This document shows, piece after piece, positions 1 through 8,265 of a DNA stretch of 64,000 nt. Location: assembly GCA_913056455.1 (NCBI GenBank), contig CAJXMJ010000001.1, positions 1,054,001-1,118,000 of the forward strand. Reading direction: 5' to 3'. Numbering within the stretch: position 1 is the first letter of the stretch; every line of letters begins with the position of its first letter. The notes under the pieces were generated by a model, which made no database searches, was not told the DNA's origin, and saw only the letters and a list, made by a program, of their open reading frames with translations. This DNA comes from an uncultured Fodinibius sp. GTDB taxonomy: Bacteria; Bacteroidota; Rhodothermia; Balneolales; Balneolaceae. The position numbers were made by a program, and so were the translations under genes.

Positions 1-580
1 CGATCATTTTAATCAGGTTTATGCCAACGATATCAGTGAAGAACAGCTCAAACATGCTCCGGATAAATCTAATATTACCTACTTAAATACTCCTGCAGAA
101 CAACCAGAGGTCCCTGATAATGCTTTTGATCTTATAACAATTGCTCAGGCTATTCACTGGCTCGATTTCGACCAATTTTATGACGTTGTCCGCGAAAAAG
201 CTCATAACAAATCGATATTGGCCATTATTGGATATGGGATGATTCGAATCAATGATAAACTAAATCCCATTATTGATGATTTATACGAAGAATCTTTTAG
301 TCAATATTTCAACAATAACCGGAAATATTTGGATCAAGAGTATCAAACTATTCCGTTACCCTTCGAGGAAATTCCAACACCTGCCTTTAAAATTACCTAT
401 AAATGGGACATTAATCACCTGGAGGGTTATTTCAATAGCTGGTCAGCCATCCAAAAAATAAAATCAGAACAAGGCTATAATCCGGCAGATAGTACAGTCG
501 CAAAAATAAAATATGAAGTGAGCAATTCCGAGACTTTGAAGGTCAGATTCCCAATTTTCTTGCGCCTGGCAAAGATTTAA
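1..580 (+). CDS. Class I SAM-dependent methyltransferase, C-terminal part
   Basis: The frame is open from base 2 to a TAA at 578-580, so the N-terminus lies outside the window. The visible 192 residues contain FDLITIAQAIHWLDFDQFY, the post-motif segment of Methyltransf_11-type enzymes (trans-aconitate methyltransferase-like family), which transfer a methyl group from S-adenosylmethionine. The glycine-rich SAM-binding motif I must lie upstream and is not visible, so the substrate cannot be named. An apparent TTG start at 218 is internal to the domain and is rejected. The stop codon abuts the end of a convergent small gene at 581. Confidence 0.85.
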   Translation, partial: DHFNQVYANDISEEQLKHAPDKSNITYLNTPAEQPEVPDNAFDLITIAQAIHWLDFDQFYDVVREKAHNKSILAIIGYGMIRINDKLNPIIDDLYEESFSQYFNNNRKYLDQEYQTIPLPFEEIPTPAFKITYKWDINHLEGYFNSWSAIQKIKSEQGYNPADSTVAKIKYEVSNSETLKVRFPIFLRLAKI

Positions 581-730
581 TTACTTATCTAACTCAATTT
601 TTTTATCTCGAGGCACATCTTGTTCTTCACCGCTGTACATCTCTTTAAACTCTATGACTGTATGGAAAACCCCGATTGCAAATAGTATAAATACGAAAAT
701 ACCAATTATAAAAATATTTATATCATCCAT
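581..730 (-). CDS. Small single-span membrane protein (49 aa), unknown function
   Basis: This short minus-strand frame starts at ATG 730-728 and is preceded by GGGAGGCAAC, a good ribosome binding site. The protein begins MDDINIF, has one hydrophobic span at about residues 5-24, and ends in a charged tail (EEQDVPRDKKIELDK). Its start overlaps the end of the upstream small gene by 8 bases (ATGGATGA), a typical coupling arrangement. I do not recognise the family. Support for a real gene is the ribosome binding site, the overlap and the sensible membrane topology; the short length is the main doubt. Confidence 0.6.
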   Translation of the reverse strand: MDDINIFIIGIFVFILFAIGVFHTVIEFKEMYSGEEQDVPRDKKIELDK

Positions 731-902
731 GGTTGTTGCCTCCCGAAATAACTTTTAGGTATATCCCTAACCCTATGATTGATGGAACCCATAGCCCTAC
801 AAATAATCCTGTATCCTTATTTCCGGTAAACCATAGCGCTATTGATAAAATGAGCGAAATAATTGCGGCAGAAAGGATATAATAATCTGATTTCTTAAAC
901 AT
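723..902 (-). CDS. Small two-span membrane protein (59 aa), unknown function
   Basis: The frame runs from ATG at 902-900 to TGA at 725-723. The protein starts MFKKSDYYILSAA and has two hydrophobic spans, at about residues 8-26 and 33-51, separated by a polar GNKD turn. It ends GGNNHG. It sits 99 bases downstream of nfo on the same strand and overlaps the next tiny membrane-protein gene by 8 bases, so the two are probably made together and may form one complex. No family is recognised, and the ribosome binding site (CTGGTGATAA) is weak. Confidence 0.58.
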   Translation of the reverse strand: MFKKSDYYILSAAIISLILSIALWFTGNKDTGLFVGLWVPSIIGLGIYLKVISGGNNHG

Positions 903-1001
903 TTATCACCAGTATTTATTAAAGAGATTGTAAAGTCTGCTATTGTAAGGGGATTCGAATAGAAATAATTCCAAGAATTGAAAATTATCTCCAATGTGTT
1001 G

Positions 1002-1844
1002 TCAGTCAACCAGATCGTAGAGAAGTTCAATCTCTTCCGGCCAGCGTTCGGTATTAGGTGTTTCCAAAATCATTGGTATATCATTTAGCCGTTTATCCTT
1101 CATCAACAGCTCAAATCCCTTGATCCCAATTTTACCTTCCCCAATATTATCATGTCGGTCAACTCTGCTCCCACATTCCTTTTTGGAATCATTCAGATGC
1201 ATACCCTTGAGATATTCAAAACCGATTAGCGCCTCGAATTGGTTCCACATTTTATGGTATCCCTTTTCTGTTGATAGGTCATAACCTGCTGCAAAAGCAT
1301 GACAGGTATCGATACATACCCCCACCCTGCTTTTATCATCAACGCCATCAATAATGCGAGCCAAATATTCGAACTTATATCCAACACTGGTGCCCTGACC
1401 AGCCGTATTCTCAATAACTGCTGTCACCCCGTTGGTTTTCTCCAGCGCCCAATTCAGGGATTCCGCATTTCGGTCGAGGCATTCTTCAACGCTTATTTTA
1501 TTTAGATGGTTACCCGGATGAAAGTTCAAAAGCTTTATACCCAACTGCTCGCAGCGTTGTATTTCATCCAAAAAAGCATTTCGGGACTTCTGCAACTGTT
1601 GTTCCTCTGGATGTCCAAGATTAATTAGATAGCTGTCATGCGGCATCACCTGGCCCATTGAATACCCCAAGTCTTGACAACTATTTTTGAACCCCTTGAT
1701 ATTTTCTTTCGTGAGCGGCGGACCTTCCCATCTGCGCTGATTTTTCGTAAATAAAGCAAAGGCTTTAGCTCCTATCTCGTGAGCGCGCTCCGGGACATTT
1801 TCAACACCGCCCGCAGCACTGACATGGGCACCAATATATTTCAT
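1002..1844 (-). CDS. nfo: Deoxyribonuclease IV (endonuclease IV)
   Basis: This is an AP endonuclease of the Nfo/Apn1 family. It cuts the backbone 5' to abasic sites and removes 3' blocking groups in base excision repair. The 280-residue length matches the family. The trinuclear zinc ligands all fall at E. coli-like positions: His69, His109, Glu145, Asp179, His182, His216, Asp229, His231 and Glu261, within [42 protein letters not shown] and ILETP. The ATG start gives [13 protein letters not shown], the usual N-terminus. Two small membrane-protein genes follow on the same strand. Confidence 0.97.
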   Translation of the reverse strand: MKYIGAHVSAAGGVENVPERAHEIGAKAFALFTKNQRRWEGPPLTKENIKGFKNSCQDLGYSMGQVMPHDSYLINLGHPEEQQLQKSRNAFLDEIQRCEQLGIKLLNFHPGNHLNKISVEECLDRNAESLNWALEKTNGVTAVIENTAGQGTSVGYKFEYLARIIDGVDDKSRVGVCIDTCHAFAAGYDLSTEKGYHKMWNQFEALIGFEYLKGMHLNDSKKECGSRVDRHDNIGEGKIGIKGFELLMKDKRLNDIPMILETPNTERWPEEIELLYDLVD

Positions 1845-2011
1845 CGTAGCTACTTATTGATTATAAGATTACGTAAAAGAGTGCTAAATAATCTAAAAAG
1901 GCAGGCAAATTCAAATGAAGATGAGCTACTTATCAGCTCGAAAAGTTGAATTACATTATACATTCCTGAACCAGATCAGCTCTACAGATATTTTGACAGT
2001 TACCAGCATTT

Positions 2012-5000
2012 CTAAGTACTCACATTATTACTTTTTGAACTGCTTGGAAAAACCAAAGTAAAAGTAGCTCCCTTTCCTTTCCCATCGCTTTTTACTTTGA
2101 TTTCCCCACCCATACTTTGCATGTAGTTGGCACTACTGTGAAGGCCGAAGCCATGCCCCTCATTCTTTGTTGTAAAACCCTGAGTAAATATTTTATCAAT
2201 ATGTTCTTTTTCTATCCCATGACCATTATCAGAAATAGACAGGTGTACTTTACTACCTTCTTGCCATGTTTTTATTTTAATAAGCTTCTCTTCGGGTTCA
2301 TTATCAACCATAGCTTCTTTGGCATTTTTGAAAATGTTAACCAAAATATGGATTAACTGTGTCCGGTGAGCAGTTATTGGATCAATTGGCTTTAAGTCTT
2401 TCTTAATTGTTAGCCCATGGCGTTCAATAGACCCTGATTGTAAAGTCAAAGCATCATCTACCATTTCATCAAGCGAAGCCTTGTCCGCTTCCATGCTTGC
2501 TCCGGCATAACTCTGCTGGGCTGCTATAACCTCACTTATCAAATCTACTTTTTCTGAAAGTCGCTTTGACTGATTCAACATCTTTTGCCGTTCCTTCTTA
2601 ATCGGTTCTTCCAGCTTTAGATAATAGTTAAGTAATTGTTTGCCTTTTGGATTCTCAGCAATAAATTCTTCGATTCGATCGATATTTTCTCTTAATAATT
2701 GATTCGCCTTTGAAAAGCCTTCCACTTTAGATTGCCGTACAGTATCCTCAATTACTGTAGCAGATGTATTAACGCTGTTCAATATATTCCCCACATTATG
2801 CAATACGCCAGTGGCTATGTCGGCCATACCGGCTTTATGTGCCTTTTCAACAAGCTCATCCTTAGTTTCTTCAAGTTCTTTTAATGTGCTTTTTAAATCA
2901 TTGTTTTTCTTATTTAGCTCATCAGTCCGGTCTGCAACCTCTTTTTCAAGTCGTTTGCTGTATTCTTTGATCCCCCGCACTCTTACTCGATAACCCGTAA
3001 TTATAATTCCGGTAATAAAGAGCGCCGACAACAAATAAAACCAAGTGGTACGCCAGAACGGTGGATTGATTATCATTGCCAATGACGTACCCTCTTCGTT
3101 CCAGACCCCATCATTATTTGACGCTTTGACCCTGAAGGTATACTCCCCGGGCGGTAATTCTGTATACGTAACAAAATTTCGATCACCTATATAATTCCAC
3201 TCCTTATCAAATCCTTCCAGTTTATAGGCATATTGATTTTTTTCCGGGATTGTATAGTTCAAAGCAGCAAACTCGAACGAAATAACATTATCAGAATAAG
3301 AAAGGGTAAGTGTATCAGTATAAGTGATAGATTTGTCTAACAGTTTTCGTTCCTCACCATCAACCTCTACACTTTGGTCGATAGGCACTGAATCATTATA
3401 TAGCTGAAAATCAGTTATAACTACAGGGGGAGGATTTGGGTTGCCGGTAAAATCGGAAGGAGAAAACTTATTGAACCCGTTAGTACCTCCCATATAAATG
3501 TCTCCCGATGATGAGGTAAAAGCAGCTCCGGCATTAAACTCATTTCCCTGCAAACCATCTCTTTTGTCAAAAGTGTTAAATGTCATCGCTTCTGAATCCC
3601 AAATTGCTAGACCCAGTGTAGTACCCATATACATATTTCCATTTTCATCTTCCGTAATACCCCAAACGATATCATCGGGGAGACCATCTTTTAGGGACAT
3701 ATATCTTAGTACTTCATGAGTTTCTATATCCAATACATTTGCCCCCATTATAGTACCAACCCAAAGCCTTCCCTTTGCGTCCTCATGTATATCTATAACA
3801 ATACCGGTGTCAAGACTGTGTGGATTTTTGGAAGTATGCGGGAACTTCTTAAAGGTATTTGTTTCAGGCTCATATAAATTCAACCCATTCCGTGTGCCCA
3901 CCCATATTTGTTCCCTGCTGTCAATATATACATCAGATACATAGGATGCACCTAAGCTCTTAGGATCATCGGGATCATGGTTATAATGTACAAAGGTTTC
4001 GGTTTCGGGATTGAGCACATTTAGCCCCCGTCCTCTTGTCCCTATCCAGATATTACCTGTGGAGTCAATATCTACTCCCCATAATGTATTATAGCTTATA
4101 GAATTTTCATCATCCGGATCATGCAAGTATCGCTGTGTGCTTCCTGTCTTCGGATCAAATTTATTAAGCCCCTCAGGAGTGCTCATCCACAAATGCCCAT
4201 GACGGTCAATCTCAATATTGTAAATGCGGTTACTACTAAGTGAATTGGGATTATCGGGATCATGATAAAAGTGGTCAAATTGTTCAGTCTCCGGGTCAAA
4301 CCTATTCAACCCCTTGTCTGTACCTATCCAGATATTACTACTTTCATCCTCAACAAAGTCCCAAATATTATTATCGCTGATACTGTTTTCATCATCCGGG
4401 TAGGTAAAATAGTGTTTAATACCTTTCTGATGATAGCTAAACTTGCTGATCCCATTAGACCAAGAACCTATCCACAAGGTATTATGTCTGTCTTCGTAAA
4501 TACTATTAACACGATTGGACTTCAGGCTTTGATCATCTTTGGGGTCTGCCTTCAACCTGATAAACTCATCCAGATCAGGTTGGTATAAATTTAACCCATT
4601 TTCTGTACCCACCCATAAATTAGACCGACTGTCCTGATAAATAACATTCACGTGGTCATCACTTAGAGAAGTGTTATCATGGGTCTCATTTTGATAAATT
4701 AAAGCCTTTGAGCGATCATTATTGATACGAATCAAGCCGGCTTCGGTACCCACCCACAGATACCCATGTCCTTCATGAATTGAGTTGATTATTTTATTCT
4801 CTAAAATTGGCAATTGGCTACTGACCAATTGTTCTTCTTCTGGATCGAGATGATAAAGACCTCCCCCAAAGGTTCCGGCCCACAAAATACCTTCCTCATC
4901 CCTGTAAACTTCCTGGAAGTTTTGTTTCCCGTCCTTAACTTCTATGTTTTTGAATGTCCCTTTCTGCTTGTTTATAAGCTTATCTAAGCCCTGATCAGTT

Positions 5001-5458
5001 GCAATCCATACCGCGCCATCCGGATCGCACTGGACTGCATTTGCAGAATTATCGCTAAGACTTTCCGGGCCGTCATTTTCATAGAAAACTCTAAACTTCT
5101 CGGTTCTTATATCAAAAAAGGAAAGCCCATTTACAGTACCAATCCAAAGATCACCATCTACATCAATACAAATGTCGGTAACTTGCTTATCACTGAGACT
5201 ATTATTGTCAATCAGATCACTACGATAAACAACCATCTGTTGGCCATCATAGCGATTTAGTCCACCGACAGTGCCAAACCATAAAAACCCCTTATCATCT
5301 TGAACAATAGAATTAACTGTTGCTTGTGACAAGCCATCTTCGAGCCCCAGATGTGTAAACTGATAGGAATCAATCTGAGAAAAAGCAGGTTGCCATAACA
5401 TTAAAAAAAGAGCTCCTTTTAAGCATAGAGCCAACACATATTGCTTTAATCGCTTCAT
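2012..5458 (-). CDS. Two-component propeller sensor histidine kinase
   Basis: This is a membrane sensor kinase of the hybrid two-component-system architecture, 1148 residues. A signal peptide (about residues 1-27) is followed by a periplasmic beta-propeller made of many Reg_prop repeats (pattern LWxGTxxGLN) to about residue 690. A Y_Y_Y domain follows at about 725-795, a transmembrane helix at about 803-823, a coiled coil, and a kinase core. The likely phospho-accepting histidine is near residue 888 in VLHNVGNILNSV. The HATPase_c domain shows ISDNGHGI and GHGFGLHSS. There is no C-terminal receiver or AraC domain, so it must signal to a separate partner; the hybrid kinase upstream on the same strand is a candidate. 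In characterised relatives the propeller senses carbohydrates; the ligand here is unknown. Confidence 0.95.
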   Translation of the reverse strand: MKRLKQYVLALCLKGALFLMLWQPAFSQIDSYQFTHLGLEDGLSQATVNSIVQDDKGFLWFGTVGGLNRYDGQQMVVYRSDLIDNNSLSDKQVTDICIDVDGDLWIGTVNGLSFFDIRTEKFRVFYENDGPESLSDNSANAVQCDPDGAVWIATDQGLDKLINKQKGTFKNIEVKDGKQNFQEVYRDEEGILWAGTFGGGLYHLDPEEEQLVSSQLPILENKIINSIHEGHGYLWVGTEAGLIRINNDRSKALIYQNETHDNTSLSDDHVNVIYQDSRSNLWVGTENGLNLYQPDLDEFIRLKADPKDDQSLKSNRVNSIYEDRHNTLWIGSWSNGISKFSYHQKGIKHYFTYPDDENSISDNNIWDFVEDESSNIWIGTDKGLNRFDPETEQFDHFYHDPDNPNSLSSNRIYNIEIDRHGHLWMSTPEGLNKFDPKTGSTQRYLHDPDDENSISYNTLWGVDIDSTGNIWIGTRGRGLNVLNPETETFVHYNHDPDDPKSLGASYVSDVYIDSREQIWVGTRNGLNLYEPETNTFKKFPHTSKNPHSLDTGIVIDIHEDAKGRLWVGTIMGANVLDIETHEVLRYMSLKDGLPDDIVWGITEDENGNMYMGTTLGLAIWDSEAMTFNTFDKRDGLQGNEFNAGAAFTSSSGDIYMGGTNGFNKFSPSDFTGNPNPPPVVITDFQLYNDSVPIDQSVEVDGEERKLLDKSITYTDTLTLSYSDNVISFEFAALNYTIPEKNQYAYKLEGFDKEWNYIGDRNFVTYTELPPGEYTFRVKASNNDGVWNEEGTSLAMIINPPFWRTTWFYLLSALFITGIIITGYRVRVRGIKEYSKRLEKEVADRTDELNKKNNDLKSTLKELEETKDELVEKAHKAGMADIATGVLHNVGNILNSVNTSATVIEDTVRQSKVEGFSKANQLLRENIDRIEEFIAENPKGKQLLNYYLKLEEPIKKERQKMLNQSKRLSEKVDLISEVIAAQQSYAGASMEADKASLDEMVDDALTLQSGSIERHGLTIKKDLKPIDPITAHRTQLIHILVNIFKNAKEAMVDNEPEEKLIKIKTWQEGSKVHLSISDNGHGIEKEHIDKIFTQGFTTKNEGHGFGLHSSANYMQSMGGEIKVKSDGKGKGATFTLVFPSSSKSNNVST

Positions 5459-5648
5459 ATAATTGCTGTTAATTTAGTAGCAGAAGGCAATTTTATTGCC
5501 AGAAAATTATTGTTTTTATTGGGACGCTTTACATATTGATAAAAGCAATGAAATTGCTAAAGTCCCCAATTAGTACCTGTAAAAATGAATTTCATTTTTT
5601 TAGAGGATTCCTAACTTAAAAATATAAAGGAGCCCGTGATATCCACTT

Positions 5649-7409
5649 TTACTTATTTGCCAATCTAAAATCTCTTTCTATCACATTTTTAATAGTTGCT
5701 ATCAAATCCTGTTTATCTACCGGTTTGGCTATATAATCATCCATCCCGGCCTGCAAACATAGATCCCGATCTTTTTCCATCGCAGAGGCCGTCAACGCTA
5801 AAATGGGAATATGGCCCCCAGTCCTTTTTTCTATTTTCCGGATTTTTTCAGTTGCTTCATACCCATCCATTTCAGGCATCTGGATGTCCATAAGGATAAG
5901 GTCATATGTATTCACTTCATTCTGTTCCACCGCCTCAGTTCCTGTCTCAACAATATCTACGGTAAACCCTTCGCTTTCCAACATCTTAGTTGTAACCATT
6001 TGATTCACTTTATTGTCTTCAGCTACCAGAATCCGTAATGATCTATCAAGCGATTCTAATCCCTTTTCCCCATTTTGGATATCAGAATCAGTTTTCTTTT
6101 CGGATGGGACTTTTTCCAGGGGCACCGTAAAATAAAAGCTTGATCCTTCCCCTTTTTTACTCTCCAAACCGACTTCCCCATCCATTAACTCCGCCAATTG
6201 TCGACAAATAGCTAATCCTAATCCTGTTCCCCCGAACTTTCTGGTTGTCGATGAATCCGCTTGAGAAAAAGAACTGAATATTGTGGATTGTTTTTCTTCA
6301 GCAATTCCAATACCTGTATCATTAACAGTTAACCTAATAAGTTGTTTGCTTCCAGCCGACTCAAGGAGGTCCGCCTCAAATAGAATATTTCCCTTCTCAG
6401 TAAATTTTACGGCATTGCTACCATAATTTATTAGTACTTGTCGTAACCGGGTTGGATCCCCTAACAACCTATTAGGAATGTCATCATCGATAGTGAATTC
6501 AATTGATAGTCCCTTTTTATCAGAAGATAGTGATATCATTTCAACCACCTCATTGACAAGATCTCGAATATTGAAAGGAACAGATTCGATATCCATCTTT
6601 CCGGCTTCTACCTTGGAAAAATCCAATATGTCGTTAATAACTCTCAATAGAGACTCTCCACTTCTCTTTGCCATTCGTGAAAGCTCTTTCTGCTCCTTAT
6701 TCAAATCCGTCTCCAACAAAAGATCCGTCATCCCTATCACACCATTCATCGGGGTGCGTATTTCATGACTCATATTGGCAAGAAAAACACTTTTAGCTGC
6801 TGAGGCTTTCTCAGCCTTATTCTTCATTTCTTTATGCTTTTCCACTAATTCATTTAACTCGCTTGTACGCTCCTCAACCTCCTTCTCAAGCTTTTCCGTA
6901 TAAGAAATAGCTTCCTGTTGCAGTTTCCATTTTGTGGTAAGGGTCAGTGCTATTTGTTTTAAAGCCGTAGCATCAAAAGGCTTTTTCATAAACAATAATT
7001 TATCTGTGCTTCCTAAATTGGAAACAATCTTATCCCACGAGTAGTCGGAATAAGCCGTACAGATAACAATCTCCGTGTAAGGATAATCTTCCCAAATCTG
7101 TTTTATGGTTTGAATGCCATCTATACCCGGTGGCATCCTAACATCCATAAATATTAGAGCATAGGGATTCCCTGTCTCATAGGCTTCGGAAACCATCTCA
7201 ACAGCTTCCATCCCCTGATATGCATGATCAATTTCATAATTGACTATATTACCAGCTTTTTCCTGCTCATTTGGTGAGCTACCAAAAAGCTCGTCTTCTA
7301 TACCTTTTAATTCTTCATCTTCTTTACTGACAGAATTTGATAAAATTGATTCAATATCCTCATGGATGGATTCATTATCATCCACAAGTAAAATATGATT
7401 GTAACCCAT
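5649..7409 (-). CDS. Hybrid histidine kinase, REC-HisKA-HATPase-REC
   Basis: This is a soluble phosphorelay protein of about 586 residues with no membrane span. The N-terminal receiver has the acidic pair in LLVDDNESIHED and the phospho-acceptor Asp in IFMDVRMPPGIDG. A coiled coil leads to a HisKA domain with the phospho-His in MSHEIRTPMNGVIG. The ATPase domain shows NDTGIGI and GGTGLGLAI. The C-terminal receiver carries the acceptor Asp in LILMDIQMPEMDG. I prefer the ATG at 7409, which has GAGG 5-8 bases upstream, over the GTG at 7421. The N-terminal receiver suggests input from another kinase, possibly the propeller kinase 190 bases downstream. No output domain is visible. Confidence 0.94.
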   Translation of the reverse strand: MGYNHILLVDDNESIHEDIESILSNSVSKEDEELKGIEDELFGSSPNEQEKAGNIVNYEIDHAYQGMEAVEMVSEAYETGNPYALIFMDVRMPPGIDGIQTIKQIWEDYPYTEIVICTAYSDYSWDKIVSNLGSTDKLLFMKKPFDATALKQIALTLTTKWKLQQEAISYTEKLEKEVEERTSELNELVEKHKEMKNKAEKASAAKSVFLANMSHEIRTPMNGVIGMTDLLLETDLNKEQKELSRMAKRSGESLLRVINDILDFSKVEAGKMDIESVPFNIRDLVNEVVEMISLSSDKKGLSIEFTIDDDIPNRLLGDPTRLRQVLINYGSNAVKFTEKGNILFEADLLESAGSKQLIRLTVNDTGIGIAEEKQSTIFSSFSQADSSTTRKFGGTGLGLAICRQLAELMDGEVGLESKKGEGSSFYFTVPLEKVPSEKKTDSDIQNGEKGLESLDRSLRILVAEDNKVNQMVTTKMLESEGFTVDIVETGTEAVEQNEVNTYDLILMDIQMPEMDGYEATEKIRKIEKRTGGHIPILALTASAMEKDRDLCLQAGMDDYIAKPVDKQDLIATIKNVIERDFRLANK

Positions 7410-8265
7410 AAAGCCTCGCACTCCAATTACTGTAATTTATTCCGAACATAGCCACTCCTATTTGGTTTATTCGGTTATCTATAATATAAGCGAATTGGGA
7501 AGTATTAAAAATTCTTAATGTTTGTATTTGGGCCGCTACAATTATCGTATATAATTCATCCAACCTTCAGTTTCTTTTCAATTTATATTTATCCCATCAC
7601 TTTAGAATAACTGCAAAAGTACCAATAGAAAATTGGGGGGGGGAATTGCCACAGAATTGTATCCATAAATCCAATCTTCCAACGAGAATTAAATTCGTAA
7701 GTAACCAGTTTTCAAAAACCAGCTGCACTGGATTATAATTATTTTAGAAATTTTCTATAAGTACATGATAAAAAGTAAATTAAAATACTTTTCTAACATA
7801 ACTATAGAGCCAAAGAAACGTTTAAAATTAGTGCGCACTCTACAAATACTACTGGGCAGTTAAGTTTATAGCGCTTACAAAACAAATACTCCCCATGTGT
7901 AATAGAAAATGCTACAGACACTTCCTGTTTTCTCCTACAGACAGTAACCCTATTAACAATTATGTTTTATACAGACGAAAGCGAGAGAGTTTGACATATT
8001 AAAATTGCACAATCTTATGAATGCTACGGCATAAATACTAAGGTAAGTCCAAATCAATGACCGGAGACTTCGGCTGGAATTGGCCTAAATCAGGCATTTC
8101 AAGTGGTGTGCAACGGTCTATTAATTATCGATATGTAAATATCGAAATTGAGCCAACAGTTGAGGGTGCTTTGAGAAATCGAGGCTGAGATCATACCTCC
8201 AACACTTAATTCGGGTAATTCTGAAATAAGGAAACTGTTGGCTTTTTTTATTGATTCAACTGATT
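7410..8265. other. Gene-free intergenic region with RNA-like structure
   Basis: No convincing coding frame is seen on either strand over about 850 bases between the hybrid kinase start and the end of a P-type ATPase gene. It holds a run of nine G at 7635-7643, short AT-rich palindromes, a hairpin with 6-bp arms and GTAA loop at 8129-8144, and the TPP-riboswitch-like element at 8152-8249 on the plus strand. TTGACA at 7991-7996 could be a -35 box, but no good -10 lies at the expected distance. Confidence 0.7.
8152..8249 (+). promoter_or_regulatory. Orphan TPP-riboswitch-like RNA with terminator-like tail
   Basis: On the plus strand the element shows GGGTGCTTTG (8164-8173), then GGCTGAGATCATACC (8183-8197), the signature of the pyrimidine-sensing arm of the thiamin pyrophosphate aptamer (THI element). 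A P4/P5-like arm follows at 8204-8232 with CTT/AAG pairing and a TTCGG/CTGAA stem. That arm differs from the usual CCTGATC and GCGTAGGGA consensus, including positions known to contact the pyrophosphate. P1 is a perfect 10-bp stem, GCCAACAGTT (8152-8161) with AACTGTTGGC (8233-8242), followed at once by seven T. No plus-strand gene follows for 19 kb. It may be a decayed riboswitch or a stand-alone RNA. Confidence 0.55.

Noticed and set aside
5590-5625. AAATGAATTTCATTT followed by T-run as a terminator of the propeller kinase region
   Set aside because: The arms are AT-only and overlap at the centre; stability is too low, and the position upstream of the kinase start does not fit.
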